Notes: generated from the letters alone by a model not told the origin. 64,000 nucleotides of DNA from Moritella yayanosii (GCF_900465055.1 NZ_LS483250.1:2914001-2978000), one strand, 5' to 3'; shown: positions 1-10,828, counted from the first letter of the stretch. A program made the numbers and translations.

Positions 1-229
1 CCTCAGTATAAATTCGTATCGAATTCATACTGGATACTTGCAGGTGAGTTTGCACGCCGCCATTGCGTAACTCGACTAAATTTTCAATCCATGTAATGGC
101 TTTATGTATTTCAGTTTCAACAAAACCAGCCTGAATTAACTCACCGAGTAAGTCATCTCGATCAACTAAGAACTCAGATTTATTTTGTTCATAAACGTTT
201 TCGAAAAGATAAATAAGTATATCTAACAT
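1..229 (-). CDS. smg: Smg family protein (3' end cut by window)
   Basis: Translating the minus strand from the ATG at 229 gives 76 codons before the window edge, beginning MLDILIYLFENVY. This closely follows the N-terminus of the gammaproteobacterial Smg protein (DUF494), including the conserved aromatic-rich start and a later NSIRIYT stretch. The function of Smg is not well defined; it is usually found next to dprA, as here. The start codon overlaps the dprA stop by one base (TAATG), so the two are almost certainly co-transcribed and translationally coupled. The C-terminal half lies outside the window. Confidence 0.85.
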   Translation of the reverse strand, partial: MLDILIYLFENVYEQNKSEFLVDRDDLLGELIQAGFVETEIHKAITWIENLVELRNGGVQTHLQVSSMNSIRIYTE

Positions 230-1335
230 TAGCCCCTCCGTTGCGATCTCACATAACCACCAGGTACAGCATTCACCCAATTATCAAGTTCTAGTTCCAT
301 TAAACTCGTTAATACCTGGCTAACAGGTTGTTGGCTGCGCTCAGCAATTAGATCTGCTGTCGTTACTTCATAACCGACATTATCTAAGATAGTTTGGTTT
401 GGCAATGAAACAGTTTCGAGATCAGAGCTGAACAGGTCTGTTTGCTCAAAATTCGTACGTACATTTATATATGTGAGTTCATCGGTAATATCACTTGTTT
501 GGGTGATGAGTTTCGCACCTTGCTGGATTAGATAATGACAGCCAGCAGCAGCCGGATTATCAATCGCCCCAGGCAGAGCAAATACTTCTCGGCCTTGTTC
601 AATGGCATAACGTGCAGAAATCAATGAACCACTATTTAATGCGGCTTCAACAACAACAACACCCAGAGAGAGACCACTGACGATGCGATTGCGACGGGGA
701 AAGTGCTCTGGTCTGGCTTGGGTAAAAGGACTAAACTCAGACACTAATGCACCTTGTTCTCGGATCTGTTGCGCTAATTGTAGATGCCGCTTAGGATAAA
801 CATTGGCTAAACCTGTGCCTAATACGGCAATCGTCTCGCCCTTGGCTGCTAATACACTACGATGACACTCACTATCAATACCGATCGCGAGCCCACTGGT
901 GATAACTAATCCCTGTTGGACTAATTCTGCAGCAAAGCTGTGTGCATGACGCTTGCCATAATAACTCGGGGCACGCGTACCAACCATGGCGATTTGCGGT
1001 TTCGATAATAGCTCAACATTGCCTTCGACGTATAACAGTAACGGTGGTGCAGCAATGTTTTTCAAGGTGATGGGATAATCGCTGGCGGTAATAGGAATAA
1101 GGTAACGATTATCTTCTGCGGCAAGCCATTGTAGGTTTCGATCAATACTCTGCCAGTCAGGATTGAGCACGGCTTGTTGCTGTGCGGTATCTAAACCAAG
1201 AGAGTGTAGATACCGCGCTGAACCAGAAAATAATTTAGTTAATGATGTTTTTTGCAATAATTTTAGCGCCCGACTGCCACCAATTTTCGGGACGTCATAT
1301 AACGCTAACCAATATTTATCATGCTCATTAACCAT
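229..1335 (-). CDS. dprA: DNA processing protein DprA (Smf)
   Basis: 368 aa, full length. DprA binds incoming single-stranded DNA in the cytoplasm and loads RecA during natural transformation. An N-terminal SAM-like helical region is followed by the Rossmann-type DprA core with GTR (residues 119-121), SGLAIGID (147-154), FPRRNRI (212-218) and NSGSLISA (234-241). A C-terminal winged-helix-like segment follows from about residue 300. It lies 22 bp downstream of the LysM gene on the same strand and overlaps smg by one base, the usual dprA neighbourhood near def/fmt. Together with comM at 57478 it suggests at least part of a transformation pathway. I see no defects in the reading frame. Confidence 0.96.
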   Translation of the reverse strand: MVNEHDKYWLALYDVPKIGGSRALKLLQKTSLTKLFSGSARYLHSLGLDTAQQQAVLNPDWQSIDRNLQWLAAEDNRYLIPITASDYPITLKNIAAPPLLLYVEGNVELLSKPQIAMVGTRAPSYYGKRHAHSFAAELVQQGLVITSGLAIGIDSECHRSVLAAKGETIAVLGTGLANVYPKRHLQLAQQIREQGALVSEFSPFTQARPEHFPRRNRIVSGLSLGVVVVEAALNSGSLISARYAIEQGREVFALPGAIDNPAAAGCHYLIQQGAKLITQTSDITDELTYINVRTNFEQTDLFSSDLETVSLPNQTILDNVGYEVTTADLIAERSQQPVSQVLTSLMELELDNWVNAVPGGYVRSQRRG

Positions 1336-1357
1336 AATTACACTTACACCCTAGTTA

Positions 1358-2449
1358 TCATAAGTTACTTACCTTATCGTTAAGCTTAATCACTTGTGAG
1401 CTATGTGTGATGAGCGCAAGGCTAACTTTATCGTAAACTTTGAACACCATCATCTCTCCGACTCGTTCATCTGGGAGCTGTAGCTCATTTTTGCCAGAAA
1501 AAAGTTTATCGTATTGATTAATTTGATCACTATAATCAAAATCTAGATCTTGTTCATGACGAATAATGGTTTTACCACGTTTCAATACGGCAAACACATC
1601 ACCAGCACCAACGTTGTCACGCCAACCACGATTTATGATCACCACATCATTTTTACCAATCGCACTGTATTTTTCATCTGCCGCGACAATCAAACCATCG
1701 CTAGCCAGCTGGAAATTACGCGGTTGAAAGTAAACAGGCAAACGGTCTTGCTCAGGCATCGGCAATAATCGGTCACCTTTACGTGCTTCTTTGGTACTTT
1801 TCAAAATCAATAATTTGGCCGGAATGGTTTCCGTGCCGGTATTCACCACACGGGCAATCGCAATAAACTCGACTTCGTTACCCAGATTTTCATTCGTCAC
1901 CGGATCAATATAAGTACGACCGCGACGATAAATACCGTATTGACCCGGTTTTAACGAGCTTGATGCAAAAATACTGTGGCCAACAATAAAGGTGGTATTG
2001 CCGTCATTATTACCTAAGATCACTGGAGCCCGTTTTAATTTATCATCGCCAGCAACATAGTCACGACTTAAAAAAGAATTGATTAATTTTAATGGTATCG
2101 TCGGAATAGCACGACTGCCTTTTAATTCAGGTCGCGCTTTAGGAGAAACTTTTAAGATACGCTTACGTATATGATTACGGACTAAACGGGGTTGACCATC
2201 AACAAAGATTAATTGTAGTTTATCGCCGGGATAGATAAGATGCGGATCATCTAACGCAGGATTAGCATCCCATAGCTGTGGCCATAACCACGGACTTTGC
2301 AAATATTTGCTCGAAATATCCCAAAGCGTATCACCTTCTTTGACGATGTATTCAGTCGGGTATTGGTTTTTTAAGTTTAAGCTATCAGCATGCGCTAAAA
2401 AGGGTAAAATAGCGGCTAAAGCAAAGATCAAACGACGTTTTATGGACAT
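1358..2449 (-). CDS. Exported LysM-domain protein
   Basis: 363 aa. The first ~21 residues form a Sec signal peptide (Lys/Arg-rich start, hydrophobic core, cleavage near AHA-DS). A LysM domain follows at about residues 33-82 (EYIVKEGDTLWDISSKYL ... IYPGDKL), which typically binds peptidoglycan. The remaining ~270 residues are a conserved but uncharacterised beta-rich region found in LysM proteins encoded beside dprA in many gammaproteobacteria. It is likely periplasmic and wall-associated. The gene is the first of the LysM-dprA-smg operon and is divergent from def, with 105 bp between the starts. I do not recognise a specific enzymatic motif. Confidence 0.85.
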   Translation of the reverse strand: MSIKRRLIFALAAILPFLAHADSLNLKNQYPTEYIVKEGDTLWDISSKYLQSPWLWPQLWDANPALDDPHLIYPGDKLQLIFVDGQPRLVRNHIRKRILKVSPKARPELKGSRAIPTIPLKLINSFLSRDYVAGDDKLKRAPVILGNNDGNTTFIVGHSIFASSSLKPGQYGIYRRGRTYIDPVTNENLGNEVEFIAIARVVNTGTETIPAKLLILKSTKEARKGDRLLPMPEQDRLPVYFQPRNFQLASDGLIVAADEKYSAIGKNDVVIINRGWRDNVGAGDVFAVLKRGKTIIRHEQDLDFDYSDQINQYDKLFSGKNELQLPDERVGEMMVFKVYDKVSLALITHSSQVIKLNDKVSNL

Positions 2450-2554
2450 ATCCTTTCCTAATTGTTGTTTGAACGCTTATATTTATAGTGATTATTGTAA
2501 CGTTTTACGTCAAAATTAAGCGTTATTTGAATCCATTCAAAATAAGAAAGTACC

Positions 2555-3058
2555 ATGGCTATATTAGAAGTTTTACATTTTCCTGATGATCGATTAAAAA
2601 AAATTGCTCAACCTGTGCAAGAAATCACACCAGCGACGCAAATCATCATCGATGACATGCTCGAAACCATGTATGCCGAAGAAGGTATTGGTTTGGCCGC
2701 TGTACAAGTCAATATTTTACAACGTATTGTCGTTATCGATGTGTCAGGAACACGCAATGAACCTCTAATCCTTATCAATCCAGTGCTCACCAACAAATTC
2801 GGTGAAACAGGTATTGAAGAAGGCTGCCTATCGGTACCAGAATCACGCGCTTTTGTGCCCCGCGCAGAAAGCGTGACAGTAACAGCGTTAGACCGTGATA
2901 ATAATGAGTTTACACTAGAAGCCCATGATTTATTAGCCATTTGTTTACAGCACGAAGTGGACCATCTAAATGGTAAACTCTTTATTGACTATTTATCACC
3001 GCTAAAACAGCAAAGAATTCGGAAAAAGCTAGAAAAACTAGCACGTCAAAACAAATAA
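2555..3058 (+). CDS. def: Peptide deformylase
   Basis: 167 aa. It removes the N-formyl group from nascent proteins using a metal ion. All three family motifs are intact: GIGLAAVQ (residues 44-51), EGCLS (89-93, Cys91 a metal ligand) and HEVDH (133-137, two His ligands and the catalytic Glu). Length matches the E. coli enzyme. It is followed after 22 bp by fmt, which formylates initiator tRNA, so the two opposing activities are encoded in one operon as in most bacteria. Confidence 0.98.
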   Translation: MAILEVLHFPDDRLKKIAQPVQEITPATQIIIDDMLETMYAEEGIGLAAVQVNILQRIVVIDVSGTRNEPLILINPVLTNKFGETGIEEGCLSVPESRAFVPRAESVTVTALDRDNNEFTLEAHDLLAICLQHEVDHLNGKLFIDYLSPLKQQRIRKKLEKLARQNK

Positions 3059-3080
3059 GAATACAAAGTAGGAATTAACC

Positions 3081-4034
3081 TTGAGCAAACCATTACGCAT
3101 TATTTTTGCCGGCACCCCTGATTTTGCCGCAAAACACCTATCTGCATTAATCAATTCAGAGCATGAAGTGATCGCTGTATATAGCCAACCAGATCGCCCC
3201 GCAGGTCGTGGCAAAAAACTAAAACCAAGTGATGTAAAACAACTTGCTGTTAGCCATGACATTCCCGTTTTTCAGCCGATTAGTTTACGTAACGAAGAAG
3301 CACAACAAGCATTATCGGCATTAAATGCTGACCTGATGGTTGTGGTTGCCTACGGGTTGATCCTGCCACAAATCGTACTCGATACACCGCGCTTAGGGTG
3401 TATTAATGTACACGGTTCATTATTGCCAAGATGGCGTGGTGCAGCACCAATCCAACGTGCAATTTGGGCTGGCGATGCAGAAACAGGCGTCACTATTATG
3501 CAAATGGATTTAGGTCTAGATACGGGTGCCATGCTACACAAAGTAACATGCCCGATTGCGGATGATGAAACCAGTGCCAGTTTATATGACAAACTAGCAG
3601 GACTCGGTCCACAAGGTCTGCTAGAAACATTAGCACACATCAGTAACAACACCGCCGTTGCTGAAGTGCAAGATGACCAACTATCAAACTATGCATCAAA
3701 GCTAAGTAAAGAAGAAGCCAATATAGATTGGACTCAATCTGCTGTAGAGATTGAACGTCAAGTACGTGCTTTTAACCCTTGGCCAGTAAGCTATACACAA
3801 ATTGCAGAGCAAAATGTTAAAATTTGGCAAACAAGTGTCAGTGAAGCAACCACGGATGCACAGCCCGGCACTGTAATAGCGGCAACAAAACACGGCATCC
3901 AAGTGGCGACGGGCAATGGCGTATTAACGTTATTAAACCTGCAACTGGCTGGTAAGAAAGCCATGCCTGTTCAAGACATATTAAACGCTCGTAAAGAGTG
4001 GTTTACTGTTGGTCAATTACTTAATTCTATTTAA
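3081..4034 (+). CDS. fmt: Methionyl-tRNA formyltransferase
   Basis: 317 aa, starting at TTG (3081). An AGGA-type ribosome binding site at about 3069-3074 lies 6-7 bases upstream, and the N-terminus ([16 protein letters not shown]) aligns with the family, so TTG is the natural start. The enzyme transfers formyl from 10-formyl-THF to initiator Met-tRNA. The catalytic set is visible: Asn109 and His111 in [15 protein letters not shown], and Asp147 in [10 protein letters not shown]-terminal tRNA-binding domain covers roughly residues 210-317. A hairpin terminator lies immediately downstream, before rsmB. Confidence 0.97.
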   Translation: MSKPLRIIFAGTPDFAAKHLSALINSEHEVIAVYSQPDRPAGRGKKLKPSDVKQLAVSHDIPVFQPISLRNEEAQQALSALNADLMVVVAYGLILPQIVLDTPRLGCINVHGSLLPRWRGAAPIQRAIWAGDAETGVTIMQMDLGLDTGAMLHKVTCPIADDETSASLYDKLAGLGPQGLLETLAHISNNTAVAEVQDDQLSNYASKLSKEEANIDWTQSAVEIERQVRAFNPWPVSYTQIAEQNVKIWQTSVSEATTDAQPGTVIAATKHGIQVATGNGVLTLLNLQLAGKKAMPVQDILNARKEWFTVGQLLNSI

Positions 4035-4041
4035 TACTTAT

Positions 4042-4068
4042 AACCGCTCAATAATATTGGGCGGTTTT
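4042..4068 (+). terminator. Rho-independent terminator after fmt
   Basis: An 11-bp stem (4042-4052 with 4056-4066, one G-T wobble) has a 3-base loop and ends in a short TTTT. It sits 8 bp after the fmt stop and 18 bp before rsmB. The weak T-run suggests partial termination with read-through into rsmB. Confidence 0.6.
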
Positions 4069-4085
4069 ACCTCGGATACATATAC

Positions 4086-5381
4086 ATGAAAACCAGAGCT
4101 AGCGCTGCAAAAGTACTTTACCAAGTTGTTGATAGAGGTCAGTCATTGACGACAGCCTTACCGACTGCTCAGCAATTATTACCAGCCAAGGATCGTGCTT
4201 TACTACAGGAGATCTGTTACGGCGTACTGCGCTGGTTACCACGTCTTGAATTTATTAGTCGCCAACTAATGAGCAAGCCATTAACCGGTAAACAAAGACC
4301 TGTGCATTTCTTGATTCTGGTTGGTTTATATCAATTAAAATTCATGCGTATCCCTGCACATGCTGCCGTAGCAGAAACAGTAAACGCAATAAAAGTATTA
4401 AAATCACCAAAACTCAGTGGTTTGGTGAATGCGGTTTTACGTAATTATCAACGTCAGCAAGATGATCTAGAGAGCCAAGCAGACGGTAACGATACGTGTA
4501 AATTTGGTCACCCAGGTTGGTTAATTAAGCGTATTAAAGCGGCTTACCCAGAACAATGGCAAGAAGTCTTAATGGCGAATAATGAACGACCACCAATGTG
4601 GATCCGGGTTAATCAACAACATCATAACCAAGCTGATTATCAAGCATTATTAGCCGCTGACGAGATCGTTGCTGAAATAGTCGAGAGTGCCGATTCAGCA
4701 CTGCGATTAGTAAAGCCAACCGACGTTTATAAGCTAGCTGGTTTTGCAGACGGCCATTGTTCTGTACAAGATGGCGCAGCACAATTTGCAGCACAATTCT
4801 TAGACGCACAGCCAGGCGAATTAATACTGGATGCTTGTGCAGCGCCAGGTGGTAAAACTGCACACATTTTAGAACGTCAACCAGCCCTTAAGCACCTTGT
4901 TGCTGTAGACTTTGATGCGACACGTTTAGCGCGTGTACAAGAAAACTTAACCCGTATGCAATTAGAAGCAGAGCTTATCCACGGCGATGCCAGCAAGCCT
5001 GAAGATTGGTGGAAAGGTGATAAGTTTGATCGCATTTTATTAGATGCACCTTGCAGTGCAACGGGGGTAATTCGTCGTCATCCCGATATCAAATGGTTAC
5101 GTCGTGATAGTGATATTGCCCCATTAGTGCAATTACAATCTGAAATTTTAGATGCGATGTGGCAGCAACTAAAACCAGGCGGCACGTTATTATATGCAAC
5201 CTGCTCTATTCTACCAGCAGAAAATAGCGAACAAATCAGTTCGTTTGTGGCCCGTACTCCGGATGCAACGCTGATCCCATTAACAGCCAACAGCGACAAT
5301 CAAGCATCTAGCTGGCAGATCCTACCCAATACCCAAGGTATGGATGGCTTCTTTTACGCGAAATTACAAAAGAAAGCATAA
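4086..5381 (+). CDS. rsmB: 16S rRNA m5C967 methyltransferase RsmB
   Basis: 431 aa. It methylates C967 of 16S rRNA using SAM. The N-terminal NusB-like RNA-binding domain covers about residues 1-140. The Rossmann methyltransferase domain follows, with the SAM loop [10 protein letters not shown] (249-258) and the two catalytic cysteines, Cys323 in LDAPCSATG and Cys373 in YATCSILP. Length and domain order match E. coli RsmB. The def-fmt-rsmB-trkA order is the classical gammaproteobacterial arrangement. Confidence 0.97.
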   Translation: MKTRASAAKVLYQVVDRGQSLTTALPTAQQLLPAKDRALLQEICYGVLRWLPRLEFISRQLMSKPLTGKQRPVHFLILVGLYQLKFMRIPAHAAVAETVNAIKVLKSPKLSGLVNAVLRNYQRQQDDLESQADGNDTCKFGHPGWLIKRIKAAYPEQWQEVLMANNERPPMWIRVNQQHHNQADYQALLAADEIVAEIVESADSALRLVKPTDVYKLAGFADGHCSVQDGAAQFAAQFLDAQPGELILDACAAPGGKTAHILERQPALKHLVAVDFDATRLARVQENLTRMQLEAELIHGDASKPEDWWKGDKFDRILLDAPCSATGVIRRHPDIKWLRRDSDIAPLVQLQSEILDAMWQQLKPGGTLLYATCSILPAENSEQISSFVARTPDATLIPLTANSDNQASSWQILPNTQGMDGFFYAKLQKKA

Positions 5382-5519
5382 CCTAATAGTCTCTATAGCC
5401 AACGGATAAATGAGTATCATTTGGCTAACAACTATTGGCGTTATTCAACTTTAGCTTAGATAAGCGTAGTATAGTATTATCAAAACAGATCACGACAATT
5501 TTATTTGGTGCGAGGTTAA

Positions 5520-6896
5520 ATGAAAATTATCATTATCGGTGCAGGCCAGGTCGGCGGCACACTGGCTGAAAACTTAGTAGGTGAGAATAATGACATTACG
5601 GTTATCGACCGCGATGGCGACAGCCTAAGAAACTTACAAGATAAATTTGATTTACGTGTTGTTGAAGGCCACGGCGCCAATCCAGACGTACTACGAGAAG
5701 CTGGTGCTCAAGATGCGGATATGTTGGTGGCAGTGACCAACAATGATGAAACTAATATGATCGCTTGTCAGATCGCTTACACCATGTTCAATACCCCGAA
5801 TAAAATCGCTCGGATCAGAAATGAGTACTATCTCAATAACAAAGAAACCCTGTTTCATAATGGCGCTATTGCAGTCGATCATTTGATCGCACCTGAGCAG
5901 CTAGTAACCGACTATATTAAACGCCTCATCGATTATCCGGGGGCATTACAGGTGGTTTACTTTGCCAATAACAAAGTCGGTCTCGTGGCTGTAAAAGCCT
6001 ATTATGGTGGTCCACTGGTTGGTAATGCGCTAGCAGCATTACGTGAACACATGCCGAATGTGGAAGCCCGCGTTGCTGCAATCTTCCGTCAAGGTAAGCC
6101 CATCCGCCCACTGGGAACCACCATTATTGAAGCCGATGATGAAGTCTTTTTTGTCACGGCCAGCAATAATATTCGCGCCGTGATGAGTGAATTACAAAAG
6201 CTGGAAAAACCGTATCGCCGTATTATTATCGCCGGTGGTGGTAATATTGGCGCGGCATTAGCGGGACGTTTAGAACGTGATTACTCAGTAAAATTGATTG
6301 AGCGTAATATCACCCGCGCCGAAAAACTGTCAGAAATGCTCACTAATACCATCGTATTCTGCGGTGATGCATCCGATCAGGAACTGCTCAGTGAAGAGCA
6401 CATAGATCAAACCGACGTATTCATCGCTGTCACCAATGATGACGAAGCCAATATCATGTCAGCCATGTTAGCCAAACGGATGGGCGCGAAAAAAGTCATG
6501 GTACTGATCCAGCGTGAGGCTTATGTAGATCTGGTGCAGGGTGGTACTATCGATATAGCAATTTCACCGCAACAGGCCACTATTTCAGCGTTATTAACGC
6601 ATGTACGTCGTGCTGATATTGCCAATGTTTACTCATTACGCCGCGGTGCCGCAGAGGCGATTGAAGCGATTGCCCATGGTGATAAGTTAACATCGCGTGT
6701 TGTAGGCCGGACTATTGGCAGTCTGAAACTACCTCAAGGTACTACAATTGGCGCCATCGTCCGCAATGATGAAGTATTAATTGCCCACGATAATACGGTG
6801 ATCGAACAAGATGATCACGTAGTAATGTTCCTGGTTGATAAGAAGTTTATTCCGGATGTAGAAAAACTTTTCCAACCCAGTCCATTTTTCTTATAA
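5520..6896 (+). CDS. trkA: Trk K+ uptake regulatory NAD-binding subunit TrkA
   Basis: 458 aa cytoplasmic peripheral protein that gates TrkH/TrkG K+ channels on nucleotide binding. It contains two tandem RCK modules. Each begins with a Rossmann glycine motif: [16 protein letters not shown] at residues 3-18 and [17 protein letters not shown] at about 234-250. Each is followed by a TrkA-C domain. Its partner trkH begins 21 bp downstream, so both parts of the system are co-expressed. In E. coli trkH is unlinked; direct trkA-trkH linkage is common in marine gammaproteobacteria. Confidence 0.97.
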   Translation: MKIIIIGAGQVGGTLAENLVGENNDITVIDRDGDSLRNLQDKFDLRVVEGHGANPDVLREAGAQDADMLVAVTNNDETNMIACQIAYTMFNTPNKIARIRNEYYLNNKETLFHNGAIAVDHLIAPEQLVTDYIKRLIDYPGALQVVYFANNKVGLVAVKAYYGGPLVGNALAALREHMPNVEARVAAIFRQGKPIRPLGTTIIEADDEVFFVTASNNIRAVMSELQKLEKPYRRIIIAGGGNIGAALAGRLERDYSVKLIERNITRAEKLSEMLTNTIVFCGDASDQELLSEEHIDQTDVFIAVTNDDEANIMSAMLAKRMGAKKVMVLIQREAYVDLVQGGTIDIAISPQQATISALLTHVRRADIANVYSLRRGAAEAIEAIAHGDKLTSRVVGRTIGSLKLPQGTTIGAIVRNDEVLIAHDNTVIEQDDHVVMFLVDKKFIPDVEKLFQPSPFFL

Positions 6897-6917
6897 ACAC
6901 ACATAGAAACTTGTTTC

Positions 6918-8363
6918 ATGGTTAATTTTAAACCCGTACTGTTCATGGCGAGTGTGGTATTACGCGCGCTTGCCTTGTTTATGATCGCGCCATTGGTATT
7001 AGCGATATATACCGATGGTCATGGCGTATCCGAATTCTTCAAATCCATCATTATCACTACTATTGCATCGGGTTTATTTTGGCATAAAGGTCGTTCTAAA
7101 GTATTCAAGCTCGGTATTCGAGAAATGTTTTTACTGACTACGGGCGTATGGATAATTGCGTCCGCCTTTGCCGCATTACCACTAATGTTGATCCAACATA
7201 TTAGCTATACTGATGCCTATTTCGAAACCATGTCAGGTATCACCACCACAGGTTCAACCGTATTATCCAACTTAGATAGCACCGCACATAGCGTATTGTT
7301 ATGGCGTTCAATTCTACAGTGGTTAGGCGGTATTGGTTTTGTGGTAATGGGCGTGGCCGTATTACCTTACTTAAACGTCGGTGGTATGCGTTTATTCCAA
7401 ACTGAGTCATCAGATTGGTCTGATAAGAACACCTCTAAAACCCAGCATACTGCAGCCTACGTGATGTATGTTTATTTAAGCTTAACAATATTATGTTATT
7501 TTGGTTACTTAGCCGCAGGGATGAGCAGTTTCGAGGCGGTTAATCATGCCATGACAACCTTATCCACTGGAGGTTACTCTACCTCAGATCAATCTATGGC
7601 GCACTTCTCCAATGCCGCACAATGGAATGGCACCTTCTTTATGTTTTTAGGTGGATTGCCCTTTTTACTTTTGATCAATGCCTTACATCGGCGTGATATA
7701 TCCATGTTATTCAAGGATGCGCAAATCATCGGATTTGCTAAACTCGTGCTCACTATGACAGTCATGATGTCGCTGTATTTATGGCACAAAGATGTGTTTA
7801 GCTTTAGCGATGCCATCCGTATCAGCATGTTCAATATTGTCTCCGTAGTGACCACAACAGGGTTTGGCTTAACCGATTACGGCACTTGGGGGGAATTTAC
7901 CACGGTATTATTTGCGGCTTTAATGTTTACCGGTGCCTGTTCAGGTTCGACATCCGGAGGCATCAAAATTTTCCGTTTTCAAATCGCATTGACCTTATTC
8001 CGTAAACAAATGTCCCAATTAGTGCATCCATCCGGGGTATTTAGACAGCACTACAATGGGCGAAATGTGAATGATGTGATTGTGCGATCTGTAGTGGCTT
8101 TTGGCAGTGCCTTTATCGCGACAATCGTGATACTGGCAGCGATATTAAGCATTATCGGATTAGACCCCATCACCAGTATTACCGGCGCAATAACAGCGGT
8201 TGCTAATGTCGGGCCAGGACTCGGCCCAGTCATCGGGCCATCTGGTAATTTTGCTAGCCTACCAGATACTGCAAAATGGGCACTCAGTTTGGGTATGCTA
8301 ATGGGGCGCTTAGAGATCATGACAGTATTAGTACTTGTCACTCCGGCATTTTGGAAAGGTTAG
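6918..8363 (+). CDS. trkH: Trk K+ transporter membrane subunit TrkH
   Basis: 481 aa polytopic inner-membrane protein forming the K+ (often Na+-sensitive) pore. Four pore-loop repeats with the conserved filter glycine are visible: SGITTTGST, TLSTGGYST, VVTTTGFGL and AVANVGPGLG. It directly follows trkA with 21 bp between them. The gene ends 15 bp before the stop of convergent rmuC, and no hairpin terminator is visible in that gap. Confidence 0.97.
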   Translation: MVNFKPVLFMASVVLRALALFMIAPLVLAIYTDGHGVSEFFKSIIITTIASGLFWHKGRSKVFKLGIREMFLLTTGVWIIASAFAALPLMLIQHISYTDAYFETMSGITTTGSTVLSNLDSTAHSVLLWRSILQWLGGIGFVVMGVAVLPYLNVGGMRLFQTESSDWSDKNTSKTQHTAAYVMYVYLSLTILCYFGYLAAGMSSFEAVNHAMTTLSTGGYSTSDQSMAHFSNAAQWNGTFFMFLGGLPFLLLINALHRRDISMLFKDAQIIGFAKLVLTMTVMMSLYLWHKDVFSFSDAIRISMFNIVSVVTTTGFGLTDYGTWGEFTTVLFAALMFTGACSGSTSGGIKIFRFQIALTLFRKQMSQLVHPSGVFRQHYNGRNVNDVIVRSVVAFGSAFIATIVILAAILSIIGLDPITSITGAITAVANVGPGLGPVIGPSGNFASLPDTAKWALSLGMLMGRLEIMTVLVLVTPAFWKG

Positions 8364-8378
8364 CTTTAAACGAAGAGG

Positions 8379-9737
8379 TTATTTCAATAAATTAACGCTG
8401 CTTTTTTCGATTAACTCGGCAGGTAATGGTTTTTTAACTTCAACCCCCAGTTCAACAAACTGCTGGGCTTGTTTAATTAAATTACCTTTGCCTGTTGCTA
8501 GCCGCTTCATGGCCGAGTCATAACTATCTTGAGCTTTATCTAATGCCACGCCCATATCTTGCATATCATGACTAAACAAGCGTAATTTCTCATAGATCTT
8601 ACCCGCACGCTCAGCAATTAACTGGGCATTTTGATTCTGACGTTCATAACGCCACAAATTATCGATGGTACGCAGTGCGATTAACAAATTCGTCGGGCTA
8701 ACTAACATAATGTTATTGTCTAACGCGAACTTCATTAAACTTGGGTCAGCTTGTAACGCGGCTAAAAAGGCTGGTTCCACAGCAATAAACATCAGCACAT
8801 AATCTAACGTTTTTAATCCTTGTAACAAATGATAGTCTTTACGACCAAGCTCGCGAATATGACTGCGTACCGACGTCACATGCTCTTGTAATGCTTGTTT
8901 ACGTGTTACCTCATCCTCAGCATTAAAATAACGCTCGTAAGCCGTTAATGACACCTTAGAATCAACTATTACATCTTTGTCTTGCGGTAAATGCACGATC
9001 ACATCCGGCTGAAAACGTTTACCGTGTTCATTATTCAAACTCACTTGCACATCGTACTCATGACCTTCACGTAACCCCGACTCCGACAAGATCCTGGCTA
9101 GAATAACCTCGCCCCAATTACCTTGTTGCTTGTTATCACCTTTTAGCGCTTTGGTCAGGTTAGCGGTTTCACTCGACATCAATTGATACACTTGCTGTAG
9201 TCTTGCAACTTCAGATTGTAAACTGTGGCGCTCTTTGGCTTCATTAGAATAAACATCTTGAATTTGTTGCTTAAACCCCTCTAGTTGGGTTTTTAATGGC
9301 GACAAGAGTAATTCCACACTAGACTTATTTAGTTCTTTAAAATTATCGGTTTTACTATCAAAGATCTTATTCGCTAAATTTTCAAATTGCTGTTGCAGAC
9401 GTTGTTCTGATTGTGCTTGCAGAGCTAATTTTTCGTCACTGGCTTGGCGTTCGATTTGTAAACGAATATCACTTTCACGCAATCGTGACATGACTTTGAT
9501 CAGCTGATTGTTTTGCGACTCTAATTTTAATTTATTGCCATCATGTGCTTGCTGCAACTGCTCATGACTATAATTGACGTTATCTAATTGCTGTTCTAAC
9601 AGCTCAATTTCATGATTTAAAGTTTGCACCGACAATGTGGCTTGTTGGCTCTTACGCATCGCAATTAGCGCGCCGACCGTGGCAACACATGCCGCGGCAA
9701 TGTAGGGTAATACGGGAAACAAAGCATCAATACTCAT
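8379..9737 (-). CDS. rmuC: DNA recombination protein RmuC
   Basis: 452 aa. An N-terminal transmembrane anchor (residues ~7-27) is followed by a long coiled coil (~30-190). The RmuC nuclease-like domain comes next, with GNWGEVILARILSESGL and the DSKVSLTAYERY stretch resembling PD-(D/E)XK-fold active sites. RmuC limits recombination at inverted repeats; its biochemical role is not fully resolved. It is preceded by a small membrane protein gene 8 bp upstream on the same strand. Confidence 0.95.
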   Translation of the reverse strand: MSIDALFPVLPYIAAACVATVGALIAMRKSQQATLSVQTLNHEIELLEQQLDNVNYSHEQLQQAHDGNKLKLESQNNQLIKVMSRLRESDIRLQIERQASDEKLALQAQSEQRLQQQFENLANKIFDSKTDNFKELNKSSVELLLSPLKTQLEGFKQQIQDVYSNEAKERHSLQSEVARLQQVYQLMSSETANLTKALKGDNKQQGNWGEVILARILSESGLREGHEYDVQVSLNNEHGKRFQPDVIVHLPQDKDVIVDSKVSLTAYERYFNAEDEVTRKQALQEHVTSVRSHIRELGRKDYHLLQGLKTLDYVLMFIAVEPAFLAALQADPSLMKFALDNNIMLVSPTNLLIALRTIDNLWRYERQNQNAQLIAERAGKIYEKLRLFSHDMQDMGVALDKAQDSYDSAMKRLATGKGNLIKQAQQFVELGVEVKKPLPAELIEKSSVNLLK

Positions 9738-9745
9738 AAAATAAA

Positions 9746-9982
9746 TTAACTACGAAAAAAAGAACTACGTGATAATGCGCGGTCGATATATAACCACGCC
9801 GCAAGACAACCAAGATACAGGAAAAAGATGAGCCACTTATGAAAATTAGCACCACTATCAATGTGCGCAAATGGTACGTCGGCTATCACGCTGTATAGCC
9901 AGATAATGAGTGGGAAAAATAAGAAAACTAACAGTCTCCAGATGATTTTTAACGTCGGACGGTGTACGGTTATCGCGTTCAT
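9746..9982 (-). CDS. Small membrane protein upstream of rmuC
   Basis: About 78 aa with two predicted transmembrane helices (a Leu/Ile/Phe-rich helix near residues 13-36 and one near 48-66) and a basic C-terminus. Of two in-frame ATGs, the one at 9982 is preferred because AAGGA lies 8 bases upstream; the ATG at 9988 sits only 2 bases from it. The 8-bp spacing to rmuC suggests co-transcription. I do not recognise the family and assign no function. Confidence 0.6.
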   Translation of the reverse strand: MNAITVHRPTLKIIWRLLVFLFFPLIIWLYSVIADVPFAHIDSGANFHKWLIFFLYLGCLAAWLYIDRALSRSSFFRS

Positions 9983-10296
9983 CAACATGATCCTTAACCA
10001 GAGCGCTTAACAATGGTTTTTAAATGTCAGCGTTAACAGTGCTGAAAATAGATAACGATGTTAGCCTAACCTGCTCAAGATTAAAACTAATCAACTAAGG
10101 ATAATCACAATCAGAGCACAATTCAGAGAAAAAAATACGGATTAATTAGCTATCCCTCTTGAAACGAGACAAAATACCCCAACCTGTAATTTTCAGTTAT
10201 TTTTTGCCACAATAGAGTTAATCCCCTATGTTATGGACAATTAAAATGTCTATCATACTAATTAATTATAATCCGAATACGAAATAGGTAATATAT
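9983..10296. other. Intergenic region, divergent promoters expected
   Basis: This 314-bp gap lies between two divergent genes. It is AT-rich with scattered TATAAT-like and TGGACA-like hexamers, but no pair with good spacing that I would call a promoter. No ORF, hairpin or repeat stands out. Confidence 0.4.
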
Positions 10297-10683
10297 ATGA
10301 GCGATTTTATGAATGAAGGCCAAGTTGCCTATTTCAAAGAGAAACTAGAAACAGAACAGCAAGAGATCTCAGCCCGCATCGAACACCAATCCACAGACGT
10401 GGTGGTCTCAGACAGTAATGAAATGGCCGATGAAATTGATCGCGCGGCAATGGAAGAAGCACACAGGCTTGAACTAAACCGTATCGAACACGATAAATTG
10501 CACATCAAGAAAATTATCAAAGCGCTACGTCGTATCGACAGCGGGGATTATGGTTATTGTGATAGCTGCGGCGATGAAATATCGATTAAACGCTTACAGG
10601 CCCGTTCTGAATCGCGTTTATGCTTAGAATGTCAGTCAACTAAAGAATTTACTGACTACAGCTTATACCGCCGCCAATCCTAA
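10297..10683 (+). CDS. DksA/TraR-family zinc-finger protein
   Basis: 128 aa. The N-terminal half is a coiled coil with the DksA-like tip DEIDRA (Asp45, Asp48, Ala50 match the D-x-x-D-x-A tip that enters the RNA polymerase secondary channel). The C-terminal half carries a four-cysteine zinc finger (Cys88, Cys91, Cys109, Cys112) followed by a helix. It is shorter than E. coli DksA (151 aa) at the N-terminus, so I treat it as a DksA paralogue or short DksA-like regulator rather than the housekeeping copy. It likely modulates transcription initiation together with ppGpp, but this is inference from the fold and tip residues. Confidence 0.85.
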   Translation: MSDFMNEGQVAYFKEKLETEQQEISARIEHQSTDVVVSDSNEMADEIDRAAMEEAHRLELNRIEHDKLHIKKIIKALRRIDSGDYGYCDSCGDEISIKRLQARSESRLCLECQSTKEFTDYSLYRRQS

Positions 10684-10707
10684 GCCAAATCGAATAGCCT
10701 GCGCTGG

Positions 10708-10731
10708 TTGTTATCCATACAATGATAACAA
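10708..10731. repeat. Inverted repeat downstream of dksA-like gene
   Basis: Perfect 8-bp arms TTGTTATC and GATAACAA are separated by 8 bases. There is no T-run, so it is a poor terminator. It could be a protein-binding palindrome or a hairpin in the dksA-like mRNA 3' end. Confidence 0.3.
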
Positions 10732-10828
10732 ATGGAAGGTAATAACAAACCTATGTTATTGCTTTCCTCAATTGTCAATCCGTATTAATCTATCATATCT
10801 CACACCAACCGCCATTAGGAATGCATCG